In this document: piece by piece, positions 1 through 10,989 of the stretch
How positions within the stretch are numbered: the stretch's first letter is position 1
How the letters are laid out: each line of letters starts with the position of its first letter
Assembly: GCF_027579695.1 (NCBI RefSeq)
Contig: NC_083574.1
Span: forward strand, 45,090,559 to 45,154,558
Direction: 5' to 3'
DNA length: 64,000 nt
Origin: Neoarius graeffei
Taxonomy: Eukaryota; Chordata; Actinopteri; Siluriformes; Ariidae
Program-made: the position numbers and the translations under genes
Notes under the pieces: model-generated
Database searches by the model: none
What the model was told of the DNA's origin: nothing
Seen by the model: only the letters and a program-made list of their open reading frames with translations

Positions 1-199
1 TGAGTTACTGTAGACATCCTGTCAACTCAAACCAGTCTCTGCTGACCTCTCTTATTCATATGGATAAGATATTTCTGACTGCAGACCCTGCTGCTCATTG
101 GATTTTTGTTGTTGTTGTTGCTTTGTCCCCCACCATGATTCTGAGTAAACTCTAAAGCTTATGTGCGTGAAAATCCCAGGAGAATCAGCAGTTTCAGAA

Positions 200-400
200 A
201 CACTCAGACCAATCTATCTGACAGCAACGACCATGCCACGGGCAAAGTCACTGAGATCAAATTCTTTCCCATTTCACATTAACTGAAGCTCCTGAATGAT
301 ATTTCCATGAGTTGATGCACTGCGCTGCTGCCACATGATTGGCTGATTGAATAATTGTATGAATGAGAAGGTGCACAGGTGCTCCTATTAAATAAAGTGG
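200..400 (-). mobile_element. Fragment of a fish DNA transposon end
   Basis: The stretch reads as the terminal part of a common fish interspersed repeat: a 'ccaatctatctgacagcaac' block, a 'catgattggctgattg' block, then an 'aataaagtgga' end. No open frame survives. The rest of 1-1150 shows no coding sequence I can support. The family is recalled from general familiarity with fish repeats, and the strand is uncertain. Confidence 0.4.
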
Positions 401-1149
401 AGGTTTTTAAACGCTGGATCCATTTGACGATCAAAATGAATAATGGTTGCCGGAAATAAGACAATTTTCTTGCTCACTTTTTAATTCTTCATCTCGTCGC
501 TTTTGTTTATTGTTGCTTTACTCGATGGCAAAGCAATACACTGACAAAATTGATTCGTGGTTTATACATACAAGTGACAAAATAATCTATTGCAATTGTG
601 TTTAACACAAGGATACAGTAGATGTCATGAAAATGATTGATCTCTCTCTCTCTTTCCTCTTTTAAGTCAGTACAGTGTGTAGTGGAGCCTGTAGGAGCTC
701 AGACGTCTCCTACTGTCTGCTGTTTACTCCCATTAGACCCCTCCTGTGCAGACACACACACCCACGCACACATCCAGTATACTCTAAATATAGAACAATA
801 CGTCATGACAATATTCTCTTTCTCCTCCTTTCTTTAAAGAGCTGTAGATGAGTACAAGGACGCATAAATGTTATCTAATCATGAAAGTGTTTATTAACTT
901 ACTAAATTATCTAAACGCATTCATTGTTTCTTTTTTCTCATTTACAGTACATCAAGTTTACACCCACCCAACTTTATCACATGCCCCGCCCACTTCACGT
1001 CGCTAGTGGTCACGAGATTGTTAAATCAATGTAAAAGCTTCCATGGTGAGATCACAAAAACCAAAACATTCATTCTTCTTCAGTCAGTGCTTTAGCCTGG
1101 TCATGGTTTCATGGGACCTGCAGAAGATCTCATGAACACACTGTACAAG

Positions 1150-1306
1150 GTGGGAATACACCTTGGATGGGACGCCAGTCCATCCTAGTCCACATACATG
1201 CATACGTTCATGAACATTTCGAGACAATTTAGAGAAGAGTAGCCAATCCATCTACTGGCATGCTGATATGAAGATGGAAGGAAACTGACGAACGCAGAGG
1301 AAACTT
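1150..1306 (-). repeat. Old, diverged tRNA-SINE fragment
   Basis: Phrases such as 'gggacgccagtccatcctag', 'caatttagagaagagtagcc' and 'gaaggaaactgacg' match, with many changes, the middle of the Mermaid/HE1-type SINE on the minus strand. Both ends are lost and no target duplication is visible. Confidence 0.45.
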
Positions 1307-1321
1307 TGTTCTTTTTTTAAC

Positions 1322-1323
1322 CG

Positions 1324-1389
<66 letters not shown>

Positions 1390-1390
1390 C
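1322..1390. repeat. (TCTA)n microsatellite
   Basis: About 17 uninterrupted TCTA units. A second long run of the complementary motif (GATA) lies at 29669-29750. Confidence 0.97.
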
Positions 1391-1419
1391 TAAACACAAG
1401 GCTGGCATAAGGTCAAGGG

Positions 1420-2365
1420 TCAGTCTGTATCTGTTGGGCAATCTATCATACAGTGAAATGCATTGCTGCTGCTTTTCTTGCGATTCCTGTATCTGGCTCG
1501 ACAGACTGCAGGGCTCAAAGTTGCACTGGTTTCTCTCATTACTGTTTCTGTAAGACTCATGGCTGGTTTTGACCCAGAAAAAAACACAATCATACTGCCT
1601 TCACCCAGCAGTTCTTCTGTCAGAGCTGTTTTATCGGACAAATCACAGTTGTTCTCTGGACCACAGCACTGGCCTTTCAACTCGGACATAATGAAATACT
1701 ATATGTCCAATCTTCTTGTTGGCCTTTGATGGATGCTGCAACCTTACTTTTAATGGGCCCAGAGAGAGAAAGAGAGAGAGAGAGGGGCAAGATAGAATAC
1801 AAGAATAAAAGATAAGAAGACAGGAGGGTGCGGGAGGGGGAGAGAGGTTCAATCCAAAGTCAAATTCAGTGAGTGTGCTCCTTCAGTAGTAAGACGCAGC
1901 TGGCATTCTGATGCTGTTTCCTCCTCGCAGTTAGAGAAGCACTGTCGTTCTGCCTTGCTCAGCTCTGTGAAAGAGTAAAGAGTGCTGATGCAGGATAAAT
2001 CAGGCATGCAAATTACACTCTCGCTATCTCGGATGCCAATATTTTTCTCATGGACGAAGGTGTAAAGTATCTCATCTCTCAACAGCTCAATCCCATGCGA
2101 CATGATAAGCATCGACTTCAGCTTTCAGCCTTCGAAGCACACACTGCTGGGGTTTAGCGCAATGAAGTCCATACTATCGCCTGTCAATGAAACGTTACTG
2201 CCTAAGAACACAGGACTCTGGAGACTCTCATCAATTATCCATCTGCGCTGCATCACACCGCTGCACATCAACAATCTGTCAGTACGCTCAGAAGACAGAA
2301 CAGGACTGAAGGTTAAAGCAGCTACTTTTTCCTCACGCCAGTTCTCAAGCATATCTGGACCTTAA
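1420..2365 (-). other. Unidentified region with long minus-strand open stretches
   Basis: Three open stretches (2352-2128, 2124-1852 and 1689-1423) share one minus-strand frame. The first two are separated by a single TGA near 2125. The conceptual product is rich in Ser, Glu and Cys and has no motif I recognise. Plus-strand frames are also open in places, which weakens the case. It could be an old coding exon or pseudogene, or chance openness in a non-repeat stretch. I assign no function. Confidence 0.2.
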
Positions 2366-2449
2366 AAGGATTTGGTATTATATTATATATTCCCTAAATA
2401 ATTAATATGAGATGGGGGTGCCATTTAGCTGAATGTAATTAGTTAATTA

Positions 2450-5405
2450 CCTCGCCCGGGACGGAGTCCACCAGGGGGTGAGGTATTGTTTTCGGTCGGA
2501 TTTCTTTGTTTTATTGTAAACGATATTACGGGAAAACAGCTGGACCAATCTTCATGAAACTTTCAGGATAGTTGGGCATTGGTCTCAAATAGAACCTCCA
2601 ACATTTTGAGGGTCATCCGGTCAAGGTCACCAAAAAGGTCAAAATCGTTTTTGTTGTGGCTACTGCCTCATATAGAGGCGCTAGCCACTATGTCATTGTG
2701 CTGTAAGAATGTAAGGGTAGTACGTTATCTCACTGGGCTACGACAGCCCACGACTAGTTGGAGACACAACAATTGCAACTAGAGTTGACAATTCCCCTGC
2801 GGGAAATCGTGAGAGTGATGCAGTGCGCGAAGCAATTTGAGCAGGAGCGCTGAGTCACACAAGATCTTGTCAGTTTTTTGCTGATTTTTGCTCAGGAGCA
2901 GGCCTCGAACAATGATGATTTACTCGAAAACGAAAGCAGCTATTCACAAAATTCACATTGAGTGCCACAAGGGTCTCCTGAACACAGTGATGTAATTTTT
3001 TGTCCCTAGTGTGAAAAATGTGGACACTAGAGCGAGTTAAAAATGAGTGACTTTTCTGCCAGGTTTATAATGGGAGTCAATGAGGCAGAGTGCGTGTCCT
3101 CTCGTCACTTTGAGGCTTCTCATTCAAAAACTGTAAATCCTATCGGTTAGGTAGACACATTGTGTGAATCAGGACAAGTGTGACTACTATTTTTGAGAAA
3201 ATTATGTCTGTAGACTGAAATTTGTGGCTGAAAACACAGTTTAAGTGAGAAAGTTTGAGCTATTTTTTCAAGCTCTCTACACTCTAACTTAACGAGCTCC
3301 ACTGGTGTGTAACGCAATAGACACCCATTATAAAGTCTGAATTTCTCCAGATTTGCTCATGGTGTTTGAGCCGGAACTGATCCAAAAGTATAGAACCTAG
3401 CAAAAAAGTTGAATGCCAGATCCACAGAGGAGAAGTTTGTCTACGTTTTAAAGTTTGAATCATGTCTGTAGGTGAAAGCATGCCAGAGCAGCGGATGTTT
3501 GAAAAAGTGCGTTGTTTTTCAATTAATTCCATAGAAATGAATGGGAAATTTTGGCCGATTTTTTCACGACTACGTCGCGAAAAAAATCATATTTTGATGA
3601 ACAAAGTAATAGCACATCGAGTCCGATCGAGCCGCACGTTTTGATATATTGCTTGTCTGTGTGCGATGCACGGTTATTGAGTTATTAAAGTGCCATTCCA
3701 CCATTGGATGTATTCTTTGGCATAAAATACAATATATTTTATGACAATATAACTAGACAGAGAAATCTTTTAGCTTCAAAATGATATATCAAACATAATT
3801 TTTTGACAACGACAAGTATATGAATTTTGCGACCAAAGTCACCTACCCTTTTAATTTCCGTGCGGTAGTGAAACGTGATGTCATCGGCAGGTTCCCCTTC
3901 TTGTGTACCACGTGTCGGTCTATTTTTAGACCAGGAAACCCCCAAAGTGAGAGAGTCATTTCTCCTCGTATACGGGGGCCAAAAAAATTGCGAAAAATTT
4001 TGAGTTAATCTTTCAGTTAGCTAGATTTATTGGTATTAGCTAGATTTATTGGTATTATTTTTATCGCGTTCTATCCGCCATTGCTGATAATATGTGCCAC
4101 GTCACACGTCACGTGGTACTCAAGAAGGGGAACCTGCCGATGACATCATGTGCGGAAATTAAAAGGGTAGGTGACTTTGGTCGCAAAATTAATACACTTG
4201 TCGTTGTCAAAAAATTATGTTTGATATATCATTTTGAAGCTAAAAGATTTCTCTATCTAGTGATACCGTTTATATATGTTGTCAAAATATATTGTATTTT
4301 ATGCCAAAGAATACATCCAATGGTGGAATGGCACTTTAAGAATCGAAATTTGTACGGAAGATGAATAAGAAGAAGAAGAGGAAGAAGAAACACGCAGAAG
4401 AACAATAGGTTGCTGTGCTTTGCACTGCAACCTATTGACTCCCCTAGGGAGGGGAGTCAATAGGTTGCAATGCATAGCACTGCATCCCTAATAAAATATG
4501 CGAATTAGCTACAATTTTCACTTGGAATCACACTGAATTGATATTCGCATATTTTACCGCAATTGTTGTGTCTCCAACTAGTCGCAGGCTGTCGCAGCCC
4601 GGCTTTCCCTCGGCAGGCAGGGAAGTAGAGGAAGCCTCACGGAAACTGACTTGAGAAGGGTTCGCGACGGCTTTGCAACACCAGCGACACACTTGCGGCT
4701 ATTTTGAGAGAAATTTTGTCGCACGAATTTTTTGAACATGTTCAAAATTTCAGTGACGAAGGAGCGACACTTTGCGACTCATGTGAGGAAATTGAGAAGC
4801 CCCGCGAATGTTTCAAGACACTTTTGAAACTCTCTCGCGAATGACGTTCGCAATTTGTCGCACGCTGTCGCAGCCCAGTGAGATACTGGCTTATGAGTGT
4901 AACAGTCACGCATGCGCATACATGTGCTCCGATTAAAATAGCCGGTGAGTGTATACAATTCGGTTCACCATTCGAAATAAATGGACTAGACTAAAGAAAT
5001 CACTTTCAGACATGTTTATGTTTATTGCAGAGGGAAAGCGCGTTCCACTGAGCTCTAGCGCCGGGCCATTTCCGGGAAATAAGAGTTTGGGTCATGGTGA
5101 CAGCGTGTGTATGTCAGCCTCGGTTCGGAGGTTTCAGTTTCGAAAACTGTAAGACGTAAGAGTAGAATAATATAAAGTACAGACACTTGGTATATTTTAC
5201 TTCTGTGATTTTTAAATTGTTCATTTTTGGATTACGCTTCATTTTTGTAGCTACTGCCTCATAGAGTAAATATGCTGTATTTACTGTATGGACATGGGAT
5301 CAGAAAGCAATTTTATTTATAAGCAGTAGCCACATGTACCCATAGGGTACCTATTTTTTTTGTGATATCTTCCTTCATATTCATCATAAGTGCTACCGGG
5401 CGAGG
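2450..5405. mobile_element. Long TIR element bounded by CCTCGCCCGG
   Basis: The ends are exact inverted copies: CCTCGCCCGG at 2450-2459 and CCGGGCGAGG at 5396-5405. Inner segments are also inverted, for example the 'ttggagacacaacaattg' area near 2760 against the 'caattgttgtgtctccaac' area near 4562. There is no long open frame, so it is probably non-autonomous. I see no clear target duplication. It hosts a younger TTAA element at 3689-4335. Confidence 0.6.
3689..4335. mobile_element. TTAA-target MITE with long terminal inverted repeats
   Basis: Arms of about 250 bp are near-perfect inverted copies, starting AGTGCCATTCCACCATTGG and ending with its complement. Both sides carry TTAA (3685-3688 and 4336-4339), the target duplication typical of piggyBac or Kolobok transposons. 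The short centre holds a doubled 'tagctagatttattggtat' unit near 4018-4055. No transposase is encoded, so it must be mobilised in trans. Confidence 0.85.
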
Positions 5406-5432
5406 TTTGTTTTGCCTGACAACACTTGTTAT

Positions 5433-5563
5433 TATCCATCCATCCATTATCTGTAGACGCATATCCTGTTCTACAGGGTCACAGGCAAGCTGGAGCCTAT
5501 CCCAGCTGACTATGGGCGAGAGGCGGGGTACACCCTGGACAAGTCACCAGGTTATCGCAGGGC
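5433..5563 (-). mobile_element. 5'-truncated SINE (Mermaid/HE1-like, tail A)
   Basis: Only the tail half of the SINE is present, on the minus strand, starting at the 'tccatccatccattatctg' end. A 9-bp duplication 'acttgttat' flanks it (5424-5432 and 5564-5572), which shows it inserted already truncated, as happens with LINE-driven copying. Confidence 0.85.
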
Positions 5564-5675
5564 ACTTGTTATCATTCGTTATCAAACTTAAAGACAGGCA
5601 CAAACAGAGAAAATGGGGTTACAATTCTGTTCATAGCTATAATTCATAGCTATCTGTGGATATATGTATATTTAA

Positions 5676-6180
5676 CAGTTATTCCACGAATTCAAGTCGT
5701 ACATGAACTAATAGTCGACGAGGTGCATAGAGCTAACTTGGTTATAAGCCATGTACGATGAGGTTGAGTGGAATAACTGTTTTATTCTATCCACATTTCA
5801 CTTGATTTTGAGAAACAGAGCATTTTTTTTTTTGCAAATTCGATAAATAAAAACTTTATACAAAACGCCTGACAAATCATTTCCGCTTAGAATGTAAACA
5901 AACCGGCGAAATGACAGTAGCAATTTGTGAAAAATGCAATAATAATAATTCTTGGGGGAAAAAAAAAAAGATTTGTTCTTACCATCAAATACTTGCATTC
6001 CATATTTTGTTGCTTTTTTGTATTTTTGGGGTTTTGTTTTCGAGTAGAGTTTTTATTTCGTCCTCGGTTGGTTCAGCAACACGCGCCGCCATTTTGTTTT
6101 TCTCTAATCACGGTATAGGAGCTGATATCCTAGTAGTAGAGTAGCCAATCAGAGCACGTTATTGCTCATATCCAGTGACT
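5676..6180. repeat. Foldback-type interspersed repeat
   Basis: It begins with a short hairpin: 'aacagttattccac' at about 5675 is inverted as 'gtggaataactgtt' at about 5769. It continues through an A/T-rich part to 'agccaatcagagcacgttat' near 6145. Apparent open frames here are low-complexity. Family and right border are uncertain. Confidence 0.4.
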
Positions 6181-6203
6181 ATTAGCACCCAATTAGGGAT
6201 CTA

Positions 6204-6867
6204 CACTATATGTCCAAAAGTGTTTGGACACCTGACCATCACAGCCATGTGTGTTTGTTGAACAGTTCATTCCAGTTGTAGTTCACTCCTTATTTCTCAT
6301 TCCAGATGTAATTCACTCCTTGTTTGTTGAACAGTTCACTCCTTATTTCTCATCTCATCATCTCTAGCCGCTTTATCCTGGTCTACAGGGTCGCAGGCAA
6401 GCTGGAGCCTATCCCAGCTGACTACGGGCGAAAGGCGGGGTACACCCTGGACAAGTCGCCAGGTCATCACAGGGCTGACACATAGACACAGACAACCATT
6501 CACACTCACATTCACACCTACGATCAATTTAGAGTCACCAGTTAACCTAACCTGCATGTCTTTGGACTGTGGGGGAAACCGGAGCACCCGGAGGAAACCC
6601 ACCCGGACACGGGGAGAACATGCAAACTCCACACAGAAAGGCCCTCACCGGCCACGGGGCTCGAACCCGGACCTTCTTGCTGTGAGGCGACAGCACTAAC
6701 CACTACACCACCGTGCCGCCCTCCTTATTTCTAATGAAGGAAAATTGTAATGATACAGCATACAAAGATGCCATATATCATTGTGTACTTCCAACTTTGT
6801 GGCAACAGTTTGGGGAAGAACCACATCTGGGTCTGATGGTCAGGTGTCCACAAACTGTTAGTCACAG
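6204..6867. mobile_element. Short TA-target DNA element (Tc1-type remnant)
   Basis: The left end 'cactatatgtccaaaagtg' and following 'tttggacacctgacc' are inverted near 6835-6867 ('ggtcaggtgtccacaaact'). TA dinucleotides flank the ends (6202-6203, 6868-6869). There is no transposase frame. A SINE sits inside at 6351-6720. Confidence 0.6.
6351..6720 (-). mobile_element. Full-length SINE, tail A
   Basis: A complete copy on the minus strand. The tRNA-like head is at the right end (reverse complement of 'ggcggcacggtggtgtagtg', then a GGTTCGAGCCC B-box). The tail at the left is the reverse complement of 'gataaagcggctagagatga'. A 12-bp target duplication 'ctccttatttct' lies at 6339-6350 and 6721-6732. 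All translated frames across it are SINE shadows. Confidence 0.94.
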
Positions 6868-6869
6868 TA

Positions 6870-7485
6870 GAACTGAATAAAAATACATTATTTGTAATGA
6901 ACAGATGTGTTCTAAACAGATACAATTTTTTTTTAGAAAGCTTAGAAAGGTTACCAGAGCGTCAGATTGAAACTAAAAAAGTGTGCAACAAAAGGCTGTG
7001 GAAGCAATCAAGCAAGCTGTGTGTGCATGAGGTTTTTACTTTCATATCGGTAAGCAGTCAGATATTCATGAAAAAGAAAATACATTCATCAACGGGAATG
7101 TGATTCGCTGCACAATGCAGGTAGGATTCATTCATTCATCCTGAGTCGATCCTTAGATCAGAGTCGTTTACAATCAGGCTACTAGTTTGCTTAGATTTTG
7201 GAAAATAACTAAATTCGTCAGAAATTATAAAAAAAAAAAAAAAAAAAAAAACTGCAAGTGAGATCAATTATGAACTCAAGTGATATAGTTGAGGTTGAGG
7301 AACTGTCAGAACCAGAATCCACAGATCAAGCCAACAGTGTTTTCCAGTATTTCCAGAGGTACTGTGGTAGGGTTCAGATTTAATTCTGATACAAACACCG
7401 ATATCTGGGGTATTACACAGATACAGAATCACGGTATTGGACTCCTACACCAAAGTCATTAGTATTAACGCCTAATGAATATTGA
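6870..7485. other. No gene seen; A-tract
   Basis: Non-coding by inspection. It contains an uninterrupted A-run at about 7229-7251. The part after 7360 looks like old repeat, but I cannot place it. Confidence 0.5.
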
Positions 7486-7493
7486 GTAATTGG

Positions 7494-8713
7494 CAGAGGT
7501 GGACAAAGTACTCAACTTCATTACTTAAATCAAAGTACAGATCCCGCTGGTCAAATATTACTCCGATACAAGTGAAAATTGTACAGTCAAATTTTTACTT
7601 AAAGTTAAAGAACCGCAGTATTTGCTTTTGAAAATACTTAAGTATTAAAAGTACATGTTCTGTCAACACATTGTTGTATTATTCCCACAACATTTACAAG
7701 TCCTAATGTCGTTACCAAAGACAGAAATGTGAATTCAGAAAATGAACGCATGCTGTGCCATCATGGTGGTTTAATGTTAAGCTAGCTTGCCAGTGAAACT
7801 CCACCTGATATGCTAGTAAACTCTTTTCAAACTCGAAATCATATTGGGTCGCTAACACTCCTCGAAAAGGAAGATTTCTACATTCTGTTTATTTGGCAAG
7901 ATTATGCTAAAACATTTCTGAAAGGACTTCAGATAAGTTAACGTTATTCATGTTAACATAACTCTGTTTTTACATGCTAACAGTGTCCAAGTTAACTAGC
8001 TATGTGTTAACGTTAGCCGTGGACAAGGTTACAGCAACTTGGAGGGAAAATCCATAGAAAGTCATTTGACTAACCAGACTGCATAGCTATTGCAACGTTA
8101 TCGCTAGCTCTAAAAGCACAGACAACTTCGTTGCAAGCTTTCTCTTGGAATAAAATGTTTATATACCTCAATATGCTTCGGGATGACGAGTTTTTGTAGG
8201 CTGTGATGTGGTTCGTTTTGGGCAAACAAAGCAAACATTTAAAATGAAATGAATCTTTAATCCTTTCAGAAAACTGAAACATGGGTTCTCGGTAAAGCCA
8301 TGAGTGTGTGCATTTCCCAGAAGAACCGCATCCTTCCATTCTGCCATCAACTGATCGTGTTCAAATAATGCTGCGGAGAAATAATTGAACTTGATTTTAT
8401 CCAGTCTATGGACGTGATGTGACCCTAGTGATTACTGATAGACTGTCTCAGTGTCACCTGCGAAAAAAACAATCGCGTTTTAGAAAAGAAAAGAAAAAAA
8501 CATCCACTTTCAAAGCTGCTTCATAGTAACGAGTAACGAGGACCTTGATAGAAATGTAGTGGAGTGAAAAGTACGATATTTGTCTTTCAAATGTAGTGAA
8601 GTTAAAGTCATAAGTTTCCAAAAAAAAAAAATACTCAAGTAAAGTACAGATACTTAAAAAGTGTACTTAAGTACCGTACTCAAGTAAATGTACTTCGTTA
8701 ATGTCCACCTCCG
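7494..8713. mobile_element. Non-autonomous hAT-like element, copy 1
   Basis: Terminal inverted repeats CAGAGGTGGACA (7494-7505) and TGTCCACCTCCG (8702-8713) are flanked by an 8-bp duplication, gtaattgg/gcaattgg (7486-7493, 8714-8721). An 8-bp duplication with C-A-G ends is the hAT signature. The sub-terminal parts are rich in 'agtac' and 'aagta' motifs, as in transposase-binding arrays. No transposase frame is present. A related inverted copy lies at 27089-28161. Confidence 0.85.
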
Positions 8714-8801
8714 GCAATTGGTTAGTCAGTAAAAATGAACCAAAGATTTGGTAGGTCATTATAAATTAAGCAATAATTACAGGAGATTTATCTTCTGGAT
8801 A

Positions 8802-9186
8802 GGGGCGGCACGGTGGTGTAGTGGTTAGCGCTGTCGCCTCACAGCAAGAAGGCCCGGGTTCGAGCCCCGTAGCCGGCGAGGGCCATGCAGTTCTCCCCGT
8901 GTTTGCATGTTCTCCCCGTGTCCGCGTGGGTTTCCTCCGGGTGCTCCGGTTTCCCCCACAGTCCAAAGACATGCAGGTTAGGTTAACTGGTGACTCTAAA
9001 TTGAGCGTAGGTGTGAATGTGAGTGTGAATGGTTGTCTGTGTCTATGTGTCAGCCCTGTGATGACCTGGCAACTTGTCCAGGGTGTACCCCGCCTTTCGC
9101 CCGTAGTCAGCTGGGATAGGCTCCAGCTTGCCTGCGACCCTGTAGAACAGGATAAAGCGGCTAGAGATAATGAGATGAGAGATGAG
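8802..9186 (+). mobile_element. Full-length SINE, tail A
   Basis: A complete plus-strand copy: tRNA-like head, GGTTCGAGCCC B-box near 8857, conserved middle 'cagtccaaagacatgcaggt', and tail to the GATGAGA end. A 12-bp target duplication 'atcttctggata' lies at 8790-8801 and 9187-9198. Confidence 0.95.
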
Positions 9187-9198
9187 ATCTTCTGGATA

Positions 9199-10293
9199 AT
9201 AAAAAAGGAACAATAATAGCCATCCAGAAGTGTGGGTGAAAATATATATTATGAAGTATGTGATAGTGGGGGCGTGATCAAGCATCAGCTGGGCACAGAG
9301 AGGAGGCAGGTTGGAGCTGTGTGTAATTTTGCGGAGGAGGTTACTTATATGTCGTTTGCCTTTTAGGTAGAATGCTGTGAAGCTGAGAGAGCGAGAAAAC
9401 AACCAAATACTGCAGCCAAATGCGTATCGCAACTTTAAAAAATGTTTGTATTTTGAAAATAAAGAGTTACATCAGGTAACTAGTGCCAATTCCAGTAGTG
9501 AGAGTAATTTAGCGTTGTAGTGGATGATAGGCAACACTAACTGTAGGTATCCTTCAGAAATCACACTGATGGTTCCTGTACTAAGCAGTGTGCCACTCAG
9601 TTATACTACTTCTTTGATTTATATAGTACTAACTAGTAGTTATCACCCGTGAACCTGATTTCCTCTGAATGGCCCAGTGGAGAGCTGAGTGGACACATGC
9701 GATATATAGGTTTTCGCTGTGTTCTCTCAAAATGACAAAAATCGCTCCCAGCGTCTCCTCAGTGACGTAGACTCGGCCCTAGCGGAAGTCTCCGGCGAGG
9801 AGCGCTAACTGCGAGGTCCTGTACAATCAAAACTCTCAGGTGAGTCAGGGATGGGATTCCCCGCCGAGGCTGCGCGCAGTGTTCTAGCATGAGCATGTAG
9901 CCTATGGGAAATGATCATGTCTTGGATTAGCACAGTGTGTTAGCACAAGCATGTAGTTTACGGGAACTCAATAGTGTGTTGGATTAGCACTAATCCCATG
10001 TTTTGGGAAATTGTAAATGTTGTCTTGGGCCCCTCTGGGGTGTCACAGATCCATGTGCAAAGTATGGAGTATGTGCGTCCAGCCGTGTCAATTTGCACAG
10101 GTGAACAGACAGACAGCCTTCCTTTAGTAGGTAGATGCTTCATGTCTGTTAACCTGCTGCCCTATTTTTCTCTTTCGCATTGCATCAAAATCAGATCAGC
10201 TTTGCGTGCTAACATCCTGCTCGCTAGCTCGTGGAAAGTATCTGGAGAAATAAAGGATATTACAAACCATTATACTACACTTCAAGTAACTAC
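9199..10293. other. No gene supported
   Basis: Mostly unplaced sequence. A locally CpG-rich part at about 9740-9890 ends in a donor-like 'ctcag/gtgagt' near 9839, but no open frame or partner exon supports an exon. A doubled 'agcatgtag' phrase follows at 9893-9955. Confidence 0.5.
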
Positions 10294-10568
10294 TTTTTCT
10301 TCCGGCTGCTCCTGTCAGGGGCTGCCACAGTGGATCGTTTGGATCTGCATATTTGATTTGGCATAAGTTTTTACACCAGATGTCCTTCCTGACACAACCC
10401 TCCCCAGGCTTGGGACTGGCACTAAGTATGTACTGGCTTGTGCAACCCCAATGACTGGGTATTTTTACCAAACCTGCATGTTTTTGAACTGTGGAGGAAA
10501 CCCACGCAGACATGGGAAGAACACACAAACTCCACACAGAAAGGCTCCCACTACACCACCGTGCCACC
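10294..10568 (-). mobile_element. SINE with a different 3' tail (tail C)
   Basis: On the minus strand the head matches the other SINEs ('ggtggcacggtggtgtagtg', then 'gtgggtttcctcc'). After the shared middle it switches to another tail: 'tgtcaggaaggacatctggt', then 'ccactgtggcagcccctgac'. The B-box part of the head is deleted. This tail resembles the one on other fish Mermaid-type SINEs. Confidence 0.65.
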
Positions 10569-10619
10569 CTACTACACGTCTAATAACCATGCTTCCATAA
10601 AACACTTCTAGCAACATCA

Positions 10620-10977
10620 TCCATCCATTATCTGTAGCCGCTTATCCTGTTTTACAGGGTCGCAGGCGAGCTGGAGCCTATCCCAGCTGACTATAGGCGA
10701 GAGGTGGGGTACACCCTGGACAAGTTGCCAGGTCATCACAGGGCTGACACAGAGACAAACAACCATTCACACTCACATTCACACCTACGGTCAATTTAGA
10801 GCCACCAATTAGCCTAACCTGCATGTCTTTGGGGGAAACCGGAGCACCCGGAGGAAACCCACGCGGACAATGTGCAAACTCCGCACAGAAAGGCCCTCGC
10901 TGGCCACGGGGCTCGAACCCAGAACCTTCTTGCTGTGAAGCGACAGTACGAACCACTACACCACCGTGCCGCCCCTG
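10620..10977 (-). mobile_element. SINE, tail A
   Basis: A nearly full copy on the minus strand with a 12-bp duplication with one mismatch (ctagcaacatca 10608-10619, ctagtaacatca 10978-10989). A short deletion has removed part of the middle. Confidence 0.92.
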
Positions 10978-10989
10978 CTAGTAACATCA

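Noticed and set aside
8821-9216. 131-codon open frame, and many similar frames elsewhere with a 'VRVGFLRVLRFPPQSKDMQV' product
   Set aside because: All fall inside copies of the same tRNA-derived SINE and recur wherever a copy is found. The open frames come from the SINE, not from selection for protein.
9740-9850. CpG-rich stretch with a donor-like 'ctcag/gtgagt'
   Set aside because: The ATG frame upstream stops after 12 codons and there is no matching exon, so a promoter or first exon cannot be supported.
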